Source: Okeania sp. SIO2C9 (lineage in GTDB: Bacteria > Cyanobacteriota > Cyanobacteriia > Cyanobacteriales > Microcoleaceae). Taken from it: a DNA stretch of 34,877 nt. The stretch spans positions 1-34,877 of the forward strand of contig NZ_JAAHGO010000062.1 of NCBI RefSeq assembly GCF_010672455.1. The letters are read 5' to 3'. Both the position numbers and the translations under genes were made by a program. A model generated the notes under the pieces. That model was not told where the DNA came from. It saw only the letters and a program-made list of their open reading frames with translations, and searched no databases. Positions 1-8,189 of this stretch are shown in pieces. Position 1 is the stretch's first letter, and every line of letters begins with the position of its first letter.

Positions 1-690
1 TTTCCTGATAATTCTGCTAAATCAGCAGGAGGAAAATTTGAGATTCTAAAACCTTTGACAATTTTTTCTGGATTAAAAATAGCAAGACATTTAATTTCAT
101 TCCCAGAATCACAAAATTGAGGTATTTAAGATTCTCAGATCTGAATAATTCTGCTAAATCCCCAGGAGGAAAATCTGAGATTCCAAAACCTTTGACAATT
201 TTTCCTTGATTGAGAATAGCAAGACATTTCATTGAATTTCCAGAATCACAAAATTGAGGTATTTAAGATTCTCAGCTCCTGATAATTCTGCTAAATCCCC
301 AGGAGGAAAATCTGAGATTCCAAAACCTTTGACAATTTTTCCTTGATTGAGAATAGCAAGACATTTCATTAGGAGGAAAATTTGAGATTCTAAAACCTTT
401 GACAATTTTTTCTTGATTAAAAATAGCAAGACATTTCATTTAATTTCCAGAATCACAAAATTGAGGTATTTAAGATTCTCAGCTCTGAATAATTCTGCTA
501 AATTGGCAGGAGGAAAATTTGAGATTCCAAAACTTTTGACAATTTTTTCTTGATTAAAAATAGCAAGACATTTCATTTAATTTCCAGAATCACAAAATTG
601 AGGTATTTAAGATTCTCAGCTCTGAATAATTCTGCTAAATTGGCAGGAGGAAAATTTGAGATTCCAAAACTTTTGACGATTTTTTCTTGA
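1..690. repeat. 137-bp tandem array related to the adjacent gene's 3' end
   Basis: The anchor AATTCTGCTAAAT recurs at 10, 147, 284, 491 and 628, giving a 137-bp step. A shortened unit restarts at AGGAGGAAAA near 371. The array probably continues beyond the left edge. Roughly 85 bp of each unit reads on the minus strand as a peptide like KCLAILNQGKIVKGFG, which matches KCIAILNQENVVKGFG near the C-terminus of the protein encoded at 786-2624. The rest of the unit (around AATCACAAAATTGAGG) has no clear match in that gene. Because 137 is not a multiple of 3, successive units change frame, so this is not a coding repeat. I infer that a fragment of the gene was copied downstream and then amplified. 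Confidence 0.85.
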
Positions 691-785
691 TTGAGAATAG
701 TAATACATTTAATCTGAACATTCTCTTTACTTTTGACTTCTAACTTTTGACTTTTAACTTCCGCGCAGCGGCACTAGAGTCAATT

Positions 786-2624
786 CTAGTTATCAAAACT
801 ATGTTGATTGGTTAAAGCTATCCAATCTTGACTATTTTTCAATTTTACATAAGCCGTTAAAACATCGTTGGTTGAGGCTTGAATATATCCTTTCCAGCCG
901 GATAATTCATATTCAGCTCCTAATAATTCTGCCACATCAGCACGAGGAAAACCCGACATTCCAAAACCTTTGACCACATTTTCTTGATTCAGAATAGCAA
1001 TACATTTAACTTCAAAATTCTCTTCACTTTTGACTTTTGAATTTTGACTTTTAACTTGAAAATAATTCTCTTCACTTTTGACTTTTGACTGTCTTGAGTG
1101 TGTCTTACATTCTGAGGAGACCTCAGAATTACACACTCGCTTTTGACTTTTAACTTCACTAACCCATCCATTTACTCTAGCTGTAGTAGAAGAAAATTCA
1201 GTCACAGTATCAAAATATCCCTGTAAATTTTCTGGTAGTTTTGCTGTTAATAAATCTGAGTTAATTTTTTCATCCAAATTTGCACAAAAATTATCCTTTT
1301 TTATATCTCGATTAAAAGGTACTAAACCATCAGCTTTTAAAGCATCTACTAAACCTAAAAAAGCAGCAGGTCGGTTGCCTACTTTTTCTTTAATTAAAAC
1401 CGGGTCAGAAATACCAAGTTGTAAAGATAATCCTACTAAAGGTTGATAAGTTGCGCGATGAGCAATGTCTCTAAAAGTTTCCGTACCTACTCGATACATT
1501 AATATAGTTAAAATCGTCAAAACCGCCACTAATGGCATAACAAAATACCACTGTTTTTTGAGAGTAGGTTGCTGTTGTTGGAGCAATAAGAAAATTAGGA
1601 TAATTAGACTTAACCAAAATAGAGAAGGTAGAGTAGCATAACGAGAAGCGATCGCTTGTTCGACTCCAAATCCAGAACGACTAACTGCTGCCATTAAAGC
1701 AGTACCTAAAGTATAAGTTATTATTGATAACCAGGGTAGCCAGTCTTGAGGATAAGATGAAAATAACCAATAAGTAAAAAATATTCCTGTCAAAATTAAT
1801 CCGAACCAACCTATTGTTGAAGCTACGGGAATATTATGAGTAAAAATTGCTCCTAGATAAACAGGAATATAGGCAATTATATTAATTATATTTAGTTTAG
1901 ACAAAGAGGGATGATGAGAGGGCGTTGCGTAAGTGAGGAAATAAATTCCTATTACTAAAATAGAAAAAATAATATAAGAGATAGTAAATCTTTTCGGAAG
2001 TTTAAATAAAATAGTAACGGCAGATAATATCGGCCAAATTCCCAAAGCTGTACTATAACTAATACATCCTAAAATTCCCAAGCTGATACTGGCAATTAAC
2101 CATTTTTTTTGTGGAGATTCTACCAATTTATTTACGCAAAAAATTGAGGCAATAACAAACAAATTAGCAATTACCCAATGCACTCCACTATATCCGCGCA
2201 TCCAATTATGAGCAGCAGCAGGAGTAAAGTTAAACACGGAGATAAATAGAATTAATAATAAAAGTATTGTCCGATATTTTTTCAGGGTATTAGGTACTAA
2301 TGCTATTAATAAAATTCCCTGAATACAAGCTAGAAAAAATGTAGCTAAACACAGCCCAATATTGGAACCTTTAGTAATCAGAATATTTAGAGCATAAATT
2401 ATGGCAGGAATTAACACAAAGTGTTCGTTTGCTCGAAACATCCAGTCAAAAATATTGGTGGAAAAGCCATCTATAGAATAGATATTTTGAATCATCCACC
2501 AATAATCGAAATTTAGTAGTTCCCCTGCTTTCGATATCATAAAAAGTACATAGAAAGCTGGGAGTAAAATTACAATGGTGGCGATAATTATAAAAGAAAG
2601 TTCTGGCTTTTTTTTGACTAACAT
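786..2624 (-). CDS. Polytopic membrane protein, GT-C glycosyltransferase-like
   Basis: Protein of 612 residues. About ten hydrophobic segments fill residues 10-400, followed by a soluble C-terminal part. After the first membrane helix comes an external loop with FDYWWMIQNIY and then ANEHFVLIP. The paralogue at 12907-14784 has PYWDQW and GHHRILIP at the same place, and both carry a late motif (GVEQAIASRYAT here, GVENAMISSRYT there). This arrangement resembles GT-C enzymes, which use polyprenyl-linked sugar donors at the membrane, but I cannot name a substrate. The C-terminal domain (about 485-612) is a small beta-rich module starting NGWVSE and resuming at VKCIAILNQ. Residues about 490-538 between these are translated repeat DNA (KVKSEEN, KVKSQNS), an in-frame insertion. 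The start is ATG with only a weak ribosome site. Function is inferred from topology and context, not from a recognised name. Confidence 0.75.
   Translation of the reverse strand: MLVKKKPELSFIIIATIVILLPAFYVLFMISKAGELLNFDYWWMIQNIYSIDGFSTNIFDWMFRANEHFVLIPAIIYALNILITKGSNIGLCLATFFLACIQGILLIALVPNTLKKYRTILLLLILFISVFNFTPAAAHNWMRGYSGVHWVIANLFVIASIFCVNKLVESPQKKWLIASISLGILGCISYSTALGIWPILSAVTILFKLPKRFTISYIIFSILVIGIYFLTYATPSHHPSLSKLNIINIIAYIPVYLGAIFTHNIPVASTIGWFGLILTGIFFTYWLFSSYPQDWLPWLSIITYTLGTALMAAVSRSGFGVEQAIASRYATLPSLFWLSLIILIFLLLQQQQPTLKKQWYFVMPLVAVLTILTILMYRVGTETFRDIAHRATYQPLVGLSLQLGISDPVLIKEKVGNRPAAFLGLVDALKADGLVPFNRDIKKDNFCANLDEKINSDLLTAKLPENLQGYFDTVTEFSSTTARVNGWVSEVKSQKRVCNSEVSSECKTHSRQSKVKSEENYFQVKSQNSKVKSEENFEVKCIAILNQENVVKGFGMSGFPRADVAELLGAEYELSGWKGYIQASTNDVLTAYVKLKNSQDWIALTNQHSFDN
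1011..1160. repeat. Heptamer repeat plus hairpin inserted in frame in a CDS
   Basis: On the plus strand ACTTTTG-type heptamers run at 1026-1056 and 1074-1091. They are followed by an interrupted palindrome in which GAGTGTGT pairs with ACACACTC and TTCTGAGG pairs with CCTCAGAA. A related run of the same heptamer lies at 729-760, outside the gene, and a degraded hairpin arm (AGCGAGTGCGTAATTCTG) is found near 33930. The insertion keeps the reading frame and adds about 49 residues to the C-terminal domain of the membrane protein. Confidence 0.8.
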
Positions 2625-2698
2625 AAATCGGAAGACAAGACACGAATTTTGGCACGGATGTACGGATTAATTTGAAATAGGTTAATCTTTGCTACCCT

Positions 2699-2760
2699 AC
2701 TTAGGGTTTGCTGAAAAAGTCTTTTAGTAGGGGCAGGAGACAGGAGACAGGAGACAGGAT
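2699..2760. repeat. Solo element end plus GGAGACA heptamer run
   Basis: TTAGGGTTTGCTGAAAAAGT at 2700 matches, with one mismatch, the reverse complement of the right end of the miniature element at 25730-25943, so it is probably a remnant end of the same family. It is followed by AGGAGAC repeated with period 7 (2734-2760). The rest of 2625-3244 holds a small palindromic element and another heptamer run (CCCTACT, 3223-3243). I see no gene there. Confidence 0.6.
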
Positions 2761-2941
2761 AAATGGGAATTAAGAGGAGGTAGAAGTAAGAATTGTAAGA
2801 ATGATTTTTCTGCCAAACTATGCGCCTAAAATACTAATTTTTTGAACATGAAGAGCTGATTCCCAGGCATTTTTTTTTACCTAAAACAACTAAAATATTT
2901 ATCTATAAATGCTTTTAGATTAGATCGGTAAGCCCTACTTA

Positions 2942-3017
2942 TATAGCCATTTCAGTTTAGATTTAGACGAGGGTTTCTTGCTATGAAATAGTTTCATTAT
3001 GATTTGAAATGGCTATA
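2942..3017. mobile_element. 76-bp MITE-like palindromic element
   Basis: TATAGCCATTTCA at the left end and TGAAATGGCTATA at the right end are exact 13-bp inverted repeats. The interior is AT-rich and non-coding. Ends beginning TA-TAGC are shared with the elements at 12688-12860, 27247-27351 and 28118-28284, which fits a TA-targeting (IS630/Tc1-like) transposase acting in trans. That assignment is inferred from the ends only. Confidence 0.6.
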
Positions 3018-3244
3018 ATATCAAGCGTGAAAAAAGAATGCTACAAAAAGGTGTATCTTGAATCTGAGAACCCTAAAAAGAGCTACTCCAATTCATTTTA
3101 TACAACTATCTCTATCATTTTTCCCTTTTTTTTCAATATTTACTCCTTTAGTAATAGACATCTCCAAGAATAAAAAATAAAACTCATTATCGCACTCTTG
3201 TTCATCAATTATTTCCCCCTATTCCCTACTCCCTACTCCCTAAA

Positions 3245-4300
3245 CTAATAAATAGCAATAGGATTACCAGGCGAACCTGTTGCACCTTTCATTTTTAGAG
3301 GTGCAAAAACAAACATAAATTCGTAAACTTTATCCTCTATTAATTGACTAACATCCAAGTTCTCAAAAATAGTAATACCGTTTTTTGTCATCCATTCAAT
3401 ATGACAATCAGCAGGTCGATTTGGGTCTTCACCAGGAGCAGCTTCAGTTCCCCAAGTATCTGACCCTACCATCGCTATTTTTAAACTAGATAAATAACGA
3501 CAGCTAGTAATACCTGGTCCAGGTCTTCCAGAATTAAATATTTGACGATTTTTAGCTTTTTGTTCGGGACTCAAACTATCCCAGTCTCTTCCCCAATACT
3601 TACCATGACCAGTATAGAAAATAACTACATCACCTTGTTTTATTCGAGCTATTTTTTGTTTTTTTATTGCTCCTTTAATATCATTAATTGTAATAATTCC
3701 TGGATCATTTTTACTCTTACCTTGAGGAACTGGTAAACGTTCAACTCCTCGATAACCAGCAATATCTAATAACACTCCTCGCGTCACATACCCTAACTCT
3801 CCAATCTTTTCTACTCCTAATTTATTTAACCCGTAGGATGTTCCAAAATCTTCTAAAAAATTACCATTATAAAAATAATTTCCTTGAGAAGTATTCACGC
3901 CAATATGACCTAAACCATCAAATTGAGTACCAACCTGACCTAACTCAGCCATTACATATTCATCATTAACAATAATGTCATTTTCTCCGGGAAATTTATA
4001 AGTTGGTAGACCGGGAATTATTAATTTCCAATTACGTTGGGCAAATACCGGAGCATCACTTTGATAAACCTTGCCAAGGGTAGCTACTTTACCTTTTTTG
4101 ACTAATTTCAGAGATTCTAAAACTTTTTTATTACTAATCCAATTAACTGAACCTACTTCATCATTTTTTCCAAAAATTGAAGGACTCCATCTTTCTCTTA
4201 AAGGGAGTTCGTCAGCTATACTTGAGGATGAAAAACTACAGAGAGTTGATAAGATAAAAATAAGTATTATGGTAAATTTGAAGTAATTAGGAATTTTCAT
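3245..4300 (-). CDS. Exported cyclase family protein (KynB-like fold)
   Basis: Protein of 351 residues. The first ~30 residues form a Sec signal peptide (KFTIILIFILSTLCSF, likely cut after SSSIA), so it should act in the periplasm or outside. It belongs to the cyclase/arylformamidase-like metal hydrolase family. The metal-site region reads GQVGTQFDGLGH (residues 121-132), corresponding to HxGTHxDxxxH in kynurenine formamidase. The first and second His are Gln122 and Gln126, while Asp128 and His132 remain. GTQFDGLGH is, to my recollection, typical of a separate cyclase subgroup, so this need not mean inactivity. The C-terminal half has MVGSDTWGTE and KGATGSPGNPIAIY, both strongly family-like. 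Substrate unknown. It stands alone, with about 600 bp upstream of the next gene and no clear operon partner. Confidence 0.85.
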   Translation of the reverse strand: MKIPNYFKFTIILIFILSTLCSFSSSSIADELPLRERWSPSIFGKNDEVGSVNWISNKKVLESLKLVKKGKVATLGKVYQSDAPVFAQRNWKLIIPGLPTYKFPGENDIIVNDEYVMAELGQVGTQFDGLGHIGVNTSQGNYFYNGNFLEDFGTSYGLNKLGVEKIGELGYVTRGVLLDIAGYRGVERLPVPQGKSKNDPGIITINDIKGAIKKQKIARIKQGDVVIFYTGHGKYWGRDWDSLSPEQKAKNRQIFNSGRPGPGITSCRYLSSLKIAMVGSDTWGTEAAPGEDPNRPADCHIEWMTKNGITIFENLDVSQLIEDKVYEFMFVFAPLKMKGATGSPGNPIAIY

Positions 4301-4690
4301 TGATAATATTTTAAAACTTGATTATTTTCTAAAGCAAAGAAATTCTCATATTTACAGCAGTTTTCGAGTCTTGGAGGTACAAAATTTTAGGATTTTTAGG
4401 AGTAGGGAATAGGCAATAGAGATTAGTATTAGACTCTACCTCACCATCCGCGCAGAGTGCTGTAATTTAAGAAATACTTATGCACCACATACTATTGAGC
4501 AAAGAAATAAGAAATAAGGTGTTAAAGTTCCCTATTTTAGGGATATAAAAAAAATAAAATTCTGCATTTCAAGCCTTCTATTTAAGCTGGAGTTACCAAT
4601 AGCATAAATCCTCTGTAAGAGAATAACTGATAACGTACTTCGGACTTAGAAGGCTTTTCATATGCGTAGCAAACTATTCGCTAAAATAGC
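4301..4690. other. Intergenic region with a distant inverted repeat
   Basis: No gene seen. AAGCCTTCTA near 4570 and TTAGAAGGCTT near 4646 are complementary and about 70 bp apart, so this may be a decayed palindromic element or a long stem downstream of the thioesterase gene. GAGGTACAAAATTTTAGG near 4374 also occurs in the MITE-like element at 27247-27351. Confidence 0.4.
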
Positions 4691-5437
4691 TCACATAAAT
4701 TTTAAAATTGCCTCAATTAAAATCTCTGGTTTCTGTTGGAAAAACATATGACCGCCCGGAAATTCATGTAAAGTAAAATTACCGATAGTATGCTTTTCCC
4801 ATTCAGACAACTGTTGTAAATTAACTGCTGTATCATTTATACCTCTGAAAGAAACAATAGGAAATTCAAAAGGTGCTTCAGGAGAATAAATATATTTTTC
4901 ATTAAGAGTAAAGTCTGCTCGTAAAATAGGTAAAAATAATTCCATCAAATCTTGGTTTTCCAAGACTGCTTCAGGGGTACCACCGTATTCACGCAAAGTC
5001 GAAATTAAAGTTTGGTTAGATGCTTGATGAAGTTGGTTATCAATAGGAATGTGAGGAGCGCGACGACCGGAAATAAACATATATTTAGGAGTCGGTAATT
5101 TTTTTGCTCGTAATTTACGGGCAACTTCAAAACAAATTAACCCACCAAGACTATGACCGAAAAACACAAAGGGATATTCTGTTATCAAGGGTTGTAAAGC
5201 TTGGGTTAGGGAAGAAAGTAGGTCATCCCATTTAGTAATTAAAGTTTCTTTGATCCGAGTTTCTCTTCCTGGTAATTGTATGGCACAAACCTCAATATTA
5301 GATGGTAAATGTTTTCCCCAGAGACGAAATAAGGAAGCACCAGATGCAGAAGAGTGAAAACAAAATAGACGCAGGTTAGGATGAGAAGAAGGTTGAAAAA
5401 TTTTTATCCAAGGAGAAGTTATTGTAGTTTGATTCAT
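4691..5437 (-). CDS. Type II thioesterase, alpha/beta hydrolase
   Basis: Protein of 248 residues, normal length for the type II thioesterases that accompany NRPS and PKS systems. These enzymes free stalled or wrong acyl groups from phosphopantetheine arms of carrier proteins in the cytoplasm. The nucleophile elbow is GHSLGG with Ser96, the acid is probably Asp202 in GINDTAV, and the catalytic His is His230 in GGHMFF. The N-terminal LFCFHSSASGASLFRLW matches the family oxyanion region. No carrier protein, condensation or ketosynthase gene is in the window, so its partner system must lie elsewhere. ATG start with a weak AGAG ribosome site. The family call is firm; the biological partner is unknown. 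Confidence 0.9.
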   Translation of the reverse strand: MNQTTITSPWIKIFQPSSHPNLRLFCFHSSASGASLFRLWGKHLPSNIEVCAIQLPGRETRIKETLITKWDDLLSSLTQALQPLITEYPFVFFGHSLGGLICFEVARKLRAKKLPTPKYMFISGRRAPHIPIDNQLHQASNQTLISTLREYGGTPEAVLENQDLMELFLPILRADFTLNEKYIYSPEAPFEFPIVSFRGINDTAVNLQQLSEWEKHTIGNFTLHEFPGGHMFFQQKPEILIEAILKFM

Positions 5438-5497
5438 AAATAAATAGATATCTCTAGAAAAGAGGGACTAGGGGGAAATTATTGATAAATAATAGTG

Positions 5498-5910
5498 GGA
5501 TAATTGATTTCATTTTTGATTATCACGCCTATGTCTAATAGATAATTATCTATCCTAAAAAAAACAGGGTTAACTATAACAATAGACAGATAAGTATTTG
5601 ATTTATACCTAGCATAATATTTAAACAGAGAAATATTTTTCTTACTGTTTTCAGCTTCAGTATTTCCTGAGAAAAGAGCGAGTAACTTGTAGGGACGTTG
5701 CATGGAACATCCCTACAGAGTAGAGGGAAAGAATTGATTTATATAGTGCAATAATTTATTTTATTTTTGACGATCGCCAGATGTCTATATAGATAATTAT
5801 CTATCCTTAAAAAAGAGGGTTAACTATAGCAATAGACAGATAGATATTTGACTTATACCGTTCGCGATCTTGAGACAGGGAAATTTTTTTCGTACTGTTT
5901 CCAGCTATAA
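5498..5910. repeat. Two diverged copies of a ~165-bp non-coding repeat
   Basis: The blocks at about 5498-5657 and 5733-5908 share ATAGATAATTATCTATCCT, GGGTTAACTATA, CAATAGACAGATA and a TACTGTTT-CAGCT end. Between them GTAGGGACGTT and AACATCCCTAC form an imperfect palindrome (5689-5716) of a type that is common as a dispersed repeat in cyanobacteria. ATAGATAATTATCTAT is itself a perfect palindrome in both copies. No coding signal is convincing here. Confidence 0.6.
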
Positions 5911-6007
5911 AAGGATTTTTTTGATTTTTTATTCTCAATGTGTAGAAGCTTTAAATTTTAATTATTCAGTAAAATTCAGGTCAAAAAAAAAGCTGAATAC
6001 TAATTAC

Positions 6008-6883
6008 TCACATAGTAGCTAACTGTTTTAACATTTGCCTCAAACCATCTCGCCAATATGGAGAATGTTTTCCCAAAACTTGGGAAATTTTCCCACTATT
6101 CAAAACTGAAAAAGCAGGTCGTTTTGCTGGAGTTGGATATTCGGCAGTGGTAATGGGAACTACTCGTTTTACCTCCAAAGGAAAACCCAATTGTTTTGCT
6201 TCCTCAAAAATAGTCATGGCAAAATCGTACCAACTAATAGCTCCACTATTTGTATAGTGATAAGTTCCATAGGTTTCTGAATTAAGATGAGGAATAATTT
6301 GAGCGATCGCTTCTGCTAAGTCTCCGGTCCAAGTTGGACAACCAACCTGGTCGTAAACAACTCTCAATTCTTCCCTATCTTTACCTACCCGCAACATGGT
6401 TTTGACAAAGTTACCTTTACCATAAACCCCATAAACCCAAGCAGTTCTAATAATAATATGATTAGCGTCTGTTTCCCGAATTGCCTTTTCTCCCGCTAAT
6501 TTAGATTTGCCGTAGATACCAAGGGGGTTGGTAGGGTCGGTTTCTGTGTAGGGTGTACTTTGACTCCCATCAAAAACATAGTCGGTGGAAATGTGGATTA
6601 AGGTTGCCCCCAATTTTTTGGCCTCAGTTGCCATAATTCCAGGGGCAATACTATTTACCGCATGGGCTAATTCTGGCTCATTTTCAGATTTGTCAACTGC
6701 CGTATAAGCAGCAGCATTGACAATAATTTCTGGTTTAACTTGGCTAATTAGTTGAGAGATGGCATTGGGGTCTGCGAGGTCTAAGTTTTCTCGCCCCACT
6801 GCGGTTACTTCCCCAATATTTGTGAGGAGGGGTTGTAGTTGGTGGCCAAGTTGTCCGTTAATGCCTGTTAATAAGATTTTCAT
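6008..6883 (-). CDS. rfbD: dTDP-4-dehydrorhamnose reductase
   Basis: Protein of 291 residues, full length for RmlD/RfbD. It reduces dTDP-4-dehydro-L-rhamnose to dTDP-L-rhamnose with NAD(P)H, the last step of rhamnose donor synthesis. It is an extended SDR: the nucleotide-binding loop GINGQLG is at residues 7-13, NAAAYTAVDKSE follows at 56-68, STDYVFDG at 99-106, and the catalytic YGKSK at 124-128 (Tyr124, Lys128). TAWVYG and CPTWTGDLA are family hallmarks. Start ATG, with GGAAAATTAC upstream as a modest ribosome site. rfbC lies about 2.9 kb away on the same strand, separated by a broken gene and a repeat array; rfbA and rfbB are not in the window. Confidence 0.95.
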   Translation of the reverse strand: MKILLTGINGQLGHQLQPLLTNIGEVTAVGRENLDLADPNAISQLISQVKPEIIVNAAAYTAVDKSENEPELAHAVNSIAPGIMATEAKKLGATLIHISTDYVFDGSQSTPYTETDPTNPLGIYGKSKLAGEKAIRETDANHIIIRTAWVYGVYGKGNFVKTMLRVGKDREELRVVYDQVGCPTWTGDLAEAIAQIIPHLNSETYGTYHYTNSGAISWYDFAMTIFEEAKQLGFPLEVKRVVPITTAEYPTPAKRPAFSVLNSGKISQVLGKHSPYWRDGLRQMLKQLATM

Positions 6884-6924
6884 TTGTAATTTTCCAATAA
6901 TATTTAGATTTAATTTTTGTTTTT

Positions 6925-7637
6925 CTATTTGCCACTACTCCAACCTTCAATTGAAGCCATTAATATATTAACTGCTGGATGGTCTATTAATTCTTTGAAT
7001 GTTTCTTTTCCTCCTGCTTTTAATGCTGTAATTATTCGAGATTTCAGAGAGGGATTTTTTTCTATTTCTTGAATTGCTTGGTTAGCAATTTCTAAGTTAT
7101 TAGTGGGATTTGAGGAATAGTCTGTTTTTGATAGTTGTTGTAATAAATTTTGAATTTATTGTGCTGCCTCTTGTAAGGTTTGTCTTTGTTCGGGTGAATA
7201 ATTATTCTGCTCAATATTCGCTGTATCTATTTTTCCTTCTCCTCCAACAATACTGGCGATTTTACTTCCTCCACCAATTTGAATATCGCGATTATTTTCG
7301 GTCATTTGAAAATTCTCCGTTTGACTATTAACAAAAATATTTGTTCCATTTATTTTATATTCTGTTGTTGTTCGTTGAACAATTTTTTCTGAGTTTGTAT
7401 CTAAGTATTCTGTCAGGTCATTAAATCTGATTTTTATTGCTTCATATTTATTTTTATGCTTTGCCTGCTTAACTATCTGTTCTAAAGTCGAAAATATTTT
7501 TCTAAAATAACTAGCTGATACTTCTTGAATAGGGATAATCAGTTTTTCTCGACCAGATATTTCTGTTAAGGGTGGTAATAAGACTAAACAAGGTAATTGT
7601 TCGGGAAGGATATCTAGTTGTCTAGCTATATCTTCAA
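6925..7637 (-). pseudogene. 3' part of a conserved gene split by a repeat element
   Basis: The minus strand reads without frameshift from VEDIARQLDILPEQLPCL (near 7636) through IPIQEVSASYFRKIFSTLEQ, FVNSQTENFQ and MTENNRDIQIGGGSKIAS to the end ASIEGWSSGK. There is one TAA at 7156-7158, in the context EAAQ-stop-IQNLLQQL, probably a nonsense change of a Glu codon. The last ~80 residues (LKSRIITALKAGGKETFKEL, HPAVNILMASIEGW) resemble a C-terminal region I recall from several cyanobacterial proteins. The reading frame is the same as that of the open frame at 7744-8172, and the two read naturally as one protein if the element at 7638-7765 is removed. An internal ATG at 7305 could start a short product, but the stop at its codon 50 ends it. 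Function unknown. Confidence 0.75.
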
Positions 7638-7765
7638 CAATTAATAATGAATAATGAATAATGAATAATTACCTCTCCATGAATTGAAGAGGATTGACTA
7701 ATAATGAAATTTTTTCTTTATTATCCCCTTAAAAGGGGAGGCTTTAAACCACAATTTTTCGGTAA
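7638..7765. mobile_element. Small repeat element, copy A, inside a gene
   Basis: One of five copies of the same element in this window (others at 12387-12519, 23530-23644, 23680-23807, 27031-27201). Shared order: a heptamer run (here ATAATGA), TAATTACCTCT, a small hairpin, AGGATTGACTAA, an A/T-rich middle, CCTTAAAAGGGGAGGCTTTAAACC and an end TTCGGTAA. It lies within a single conserved gene and supplies its new stop codon. Confidence 0.75.
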
Positions 7766-8172
7766 GATTCATTTCTATTAAATGGTTTTGTTGTTAAGAA
7801 CCATCTAGTTAAAGGAATTTTTTCATACAACTCTAAATGAAAAATAGACTTCCAATATTTTCTGAGCGAGTCTGGGTTAGGGTGAGGTTTTTCTAAGATG
7901 TATATTTCAATCCAGTCTCCAGTTAACTTATCAAATTCCTGAAAGTTATCTCTTGTATAATTGATTATCTCTCTATCTATATCTGTATATAGGACAATTC
8001 CCTTCAGTGGTTCTGATGAATCATTCTTTATATTTTGGTCAGTCGTTAAAATATCTCTATATATAAAATCCTTATCTAAAGAAGAATAAACAGAATTAGC
8101 ACTAAGTAGAAAACATATCAAATAATCATCAAAATCAGCACTTTCATTGTTACTATGATGTTGATTGCTCAT
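7744..8172 (-). CDS. 5' part of the split conserved gene, 142 residues
   Basis: The open frame starts at ATG (MSNQHHSNNESADFDDYLIC) and contains LTGDWIEIYILEKPHPNPDS and PLTRWFLTTKPFNRNESY. The last residues RKIVV and the stop codon come from the end of the inserted repeat element, so the natural C-terminus is lost. The rest of the protein continues in the same frame at 7637 and below. The full ancestral protein would be about 370 residues. No catalytic motif is recognised. A truncated product may still be made, since the start and this exon-like part look intact. Its upstream side is directly followed by the 138-bp repeat array. Confidence 0.6.
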   Translation of the reverse strand: MSNQHHSNNESADFDDYLICFLLSANSVYSSLDKDFIYRDILTTDQNIKNDSSEPLKGIVLYTDIDREIINYTRDNFQEFDKLTGDWIEIYILEKPHPNPDSLRKYWKSIFHLELYEKIPLTRWFLTTKPFNRNESYRKIVV

Positions 8173-8189
8173 AAATAATTACCTCAAAT

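Noticed and set aside
17-429. Two short minus-strand open frames (71 and 66 residues) in the first array
   Set aside because: They are translations of the 137-bp tandem repeat and switch frame at each unit; they are gene-fragment copies, not genes.
5479-5703. 74-residue minus-strand open frame
   Set aside because: It lies in a duplicated non-coding repeat, its start is in a palindromic repeat, and the second copy of the repeat does not keep the frame.
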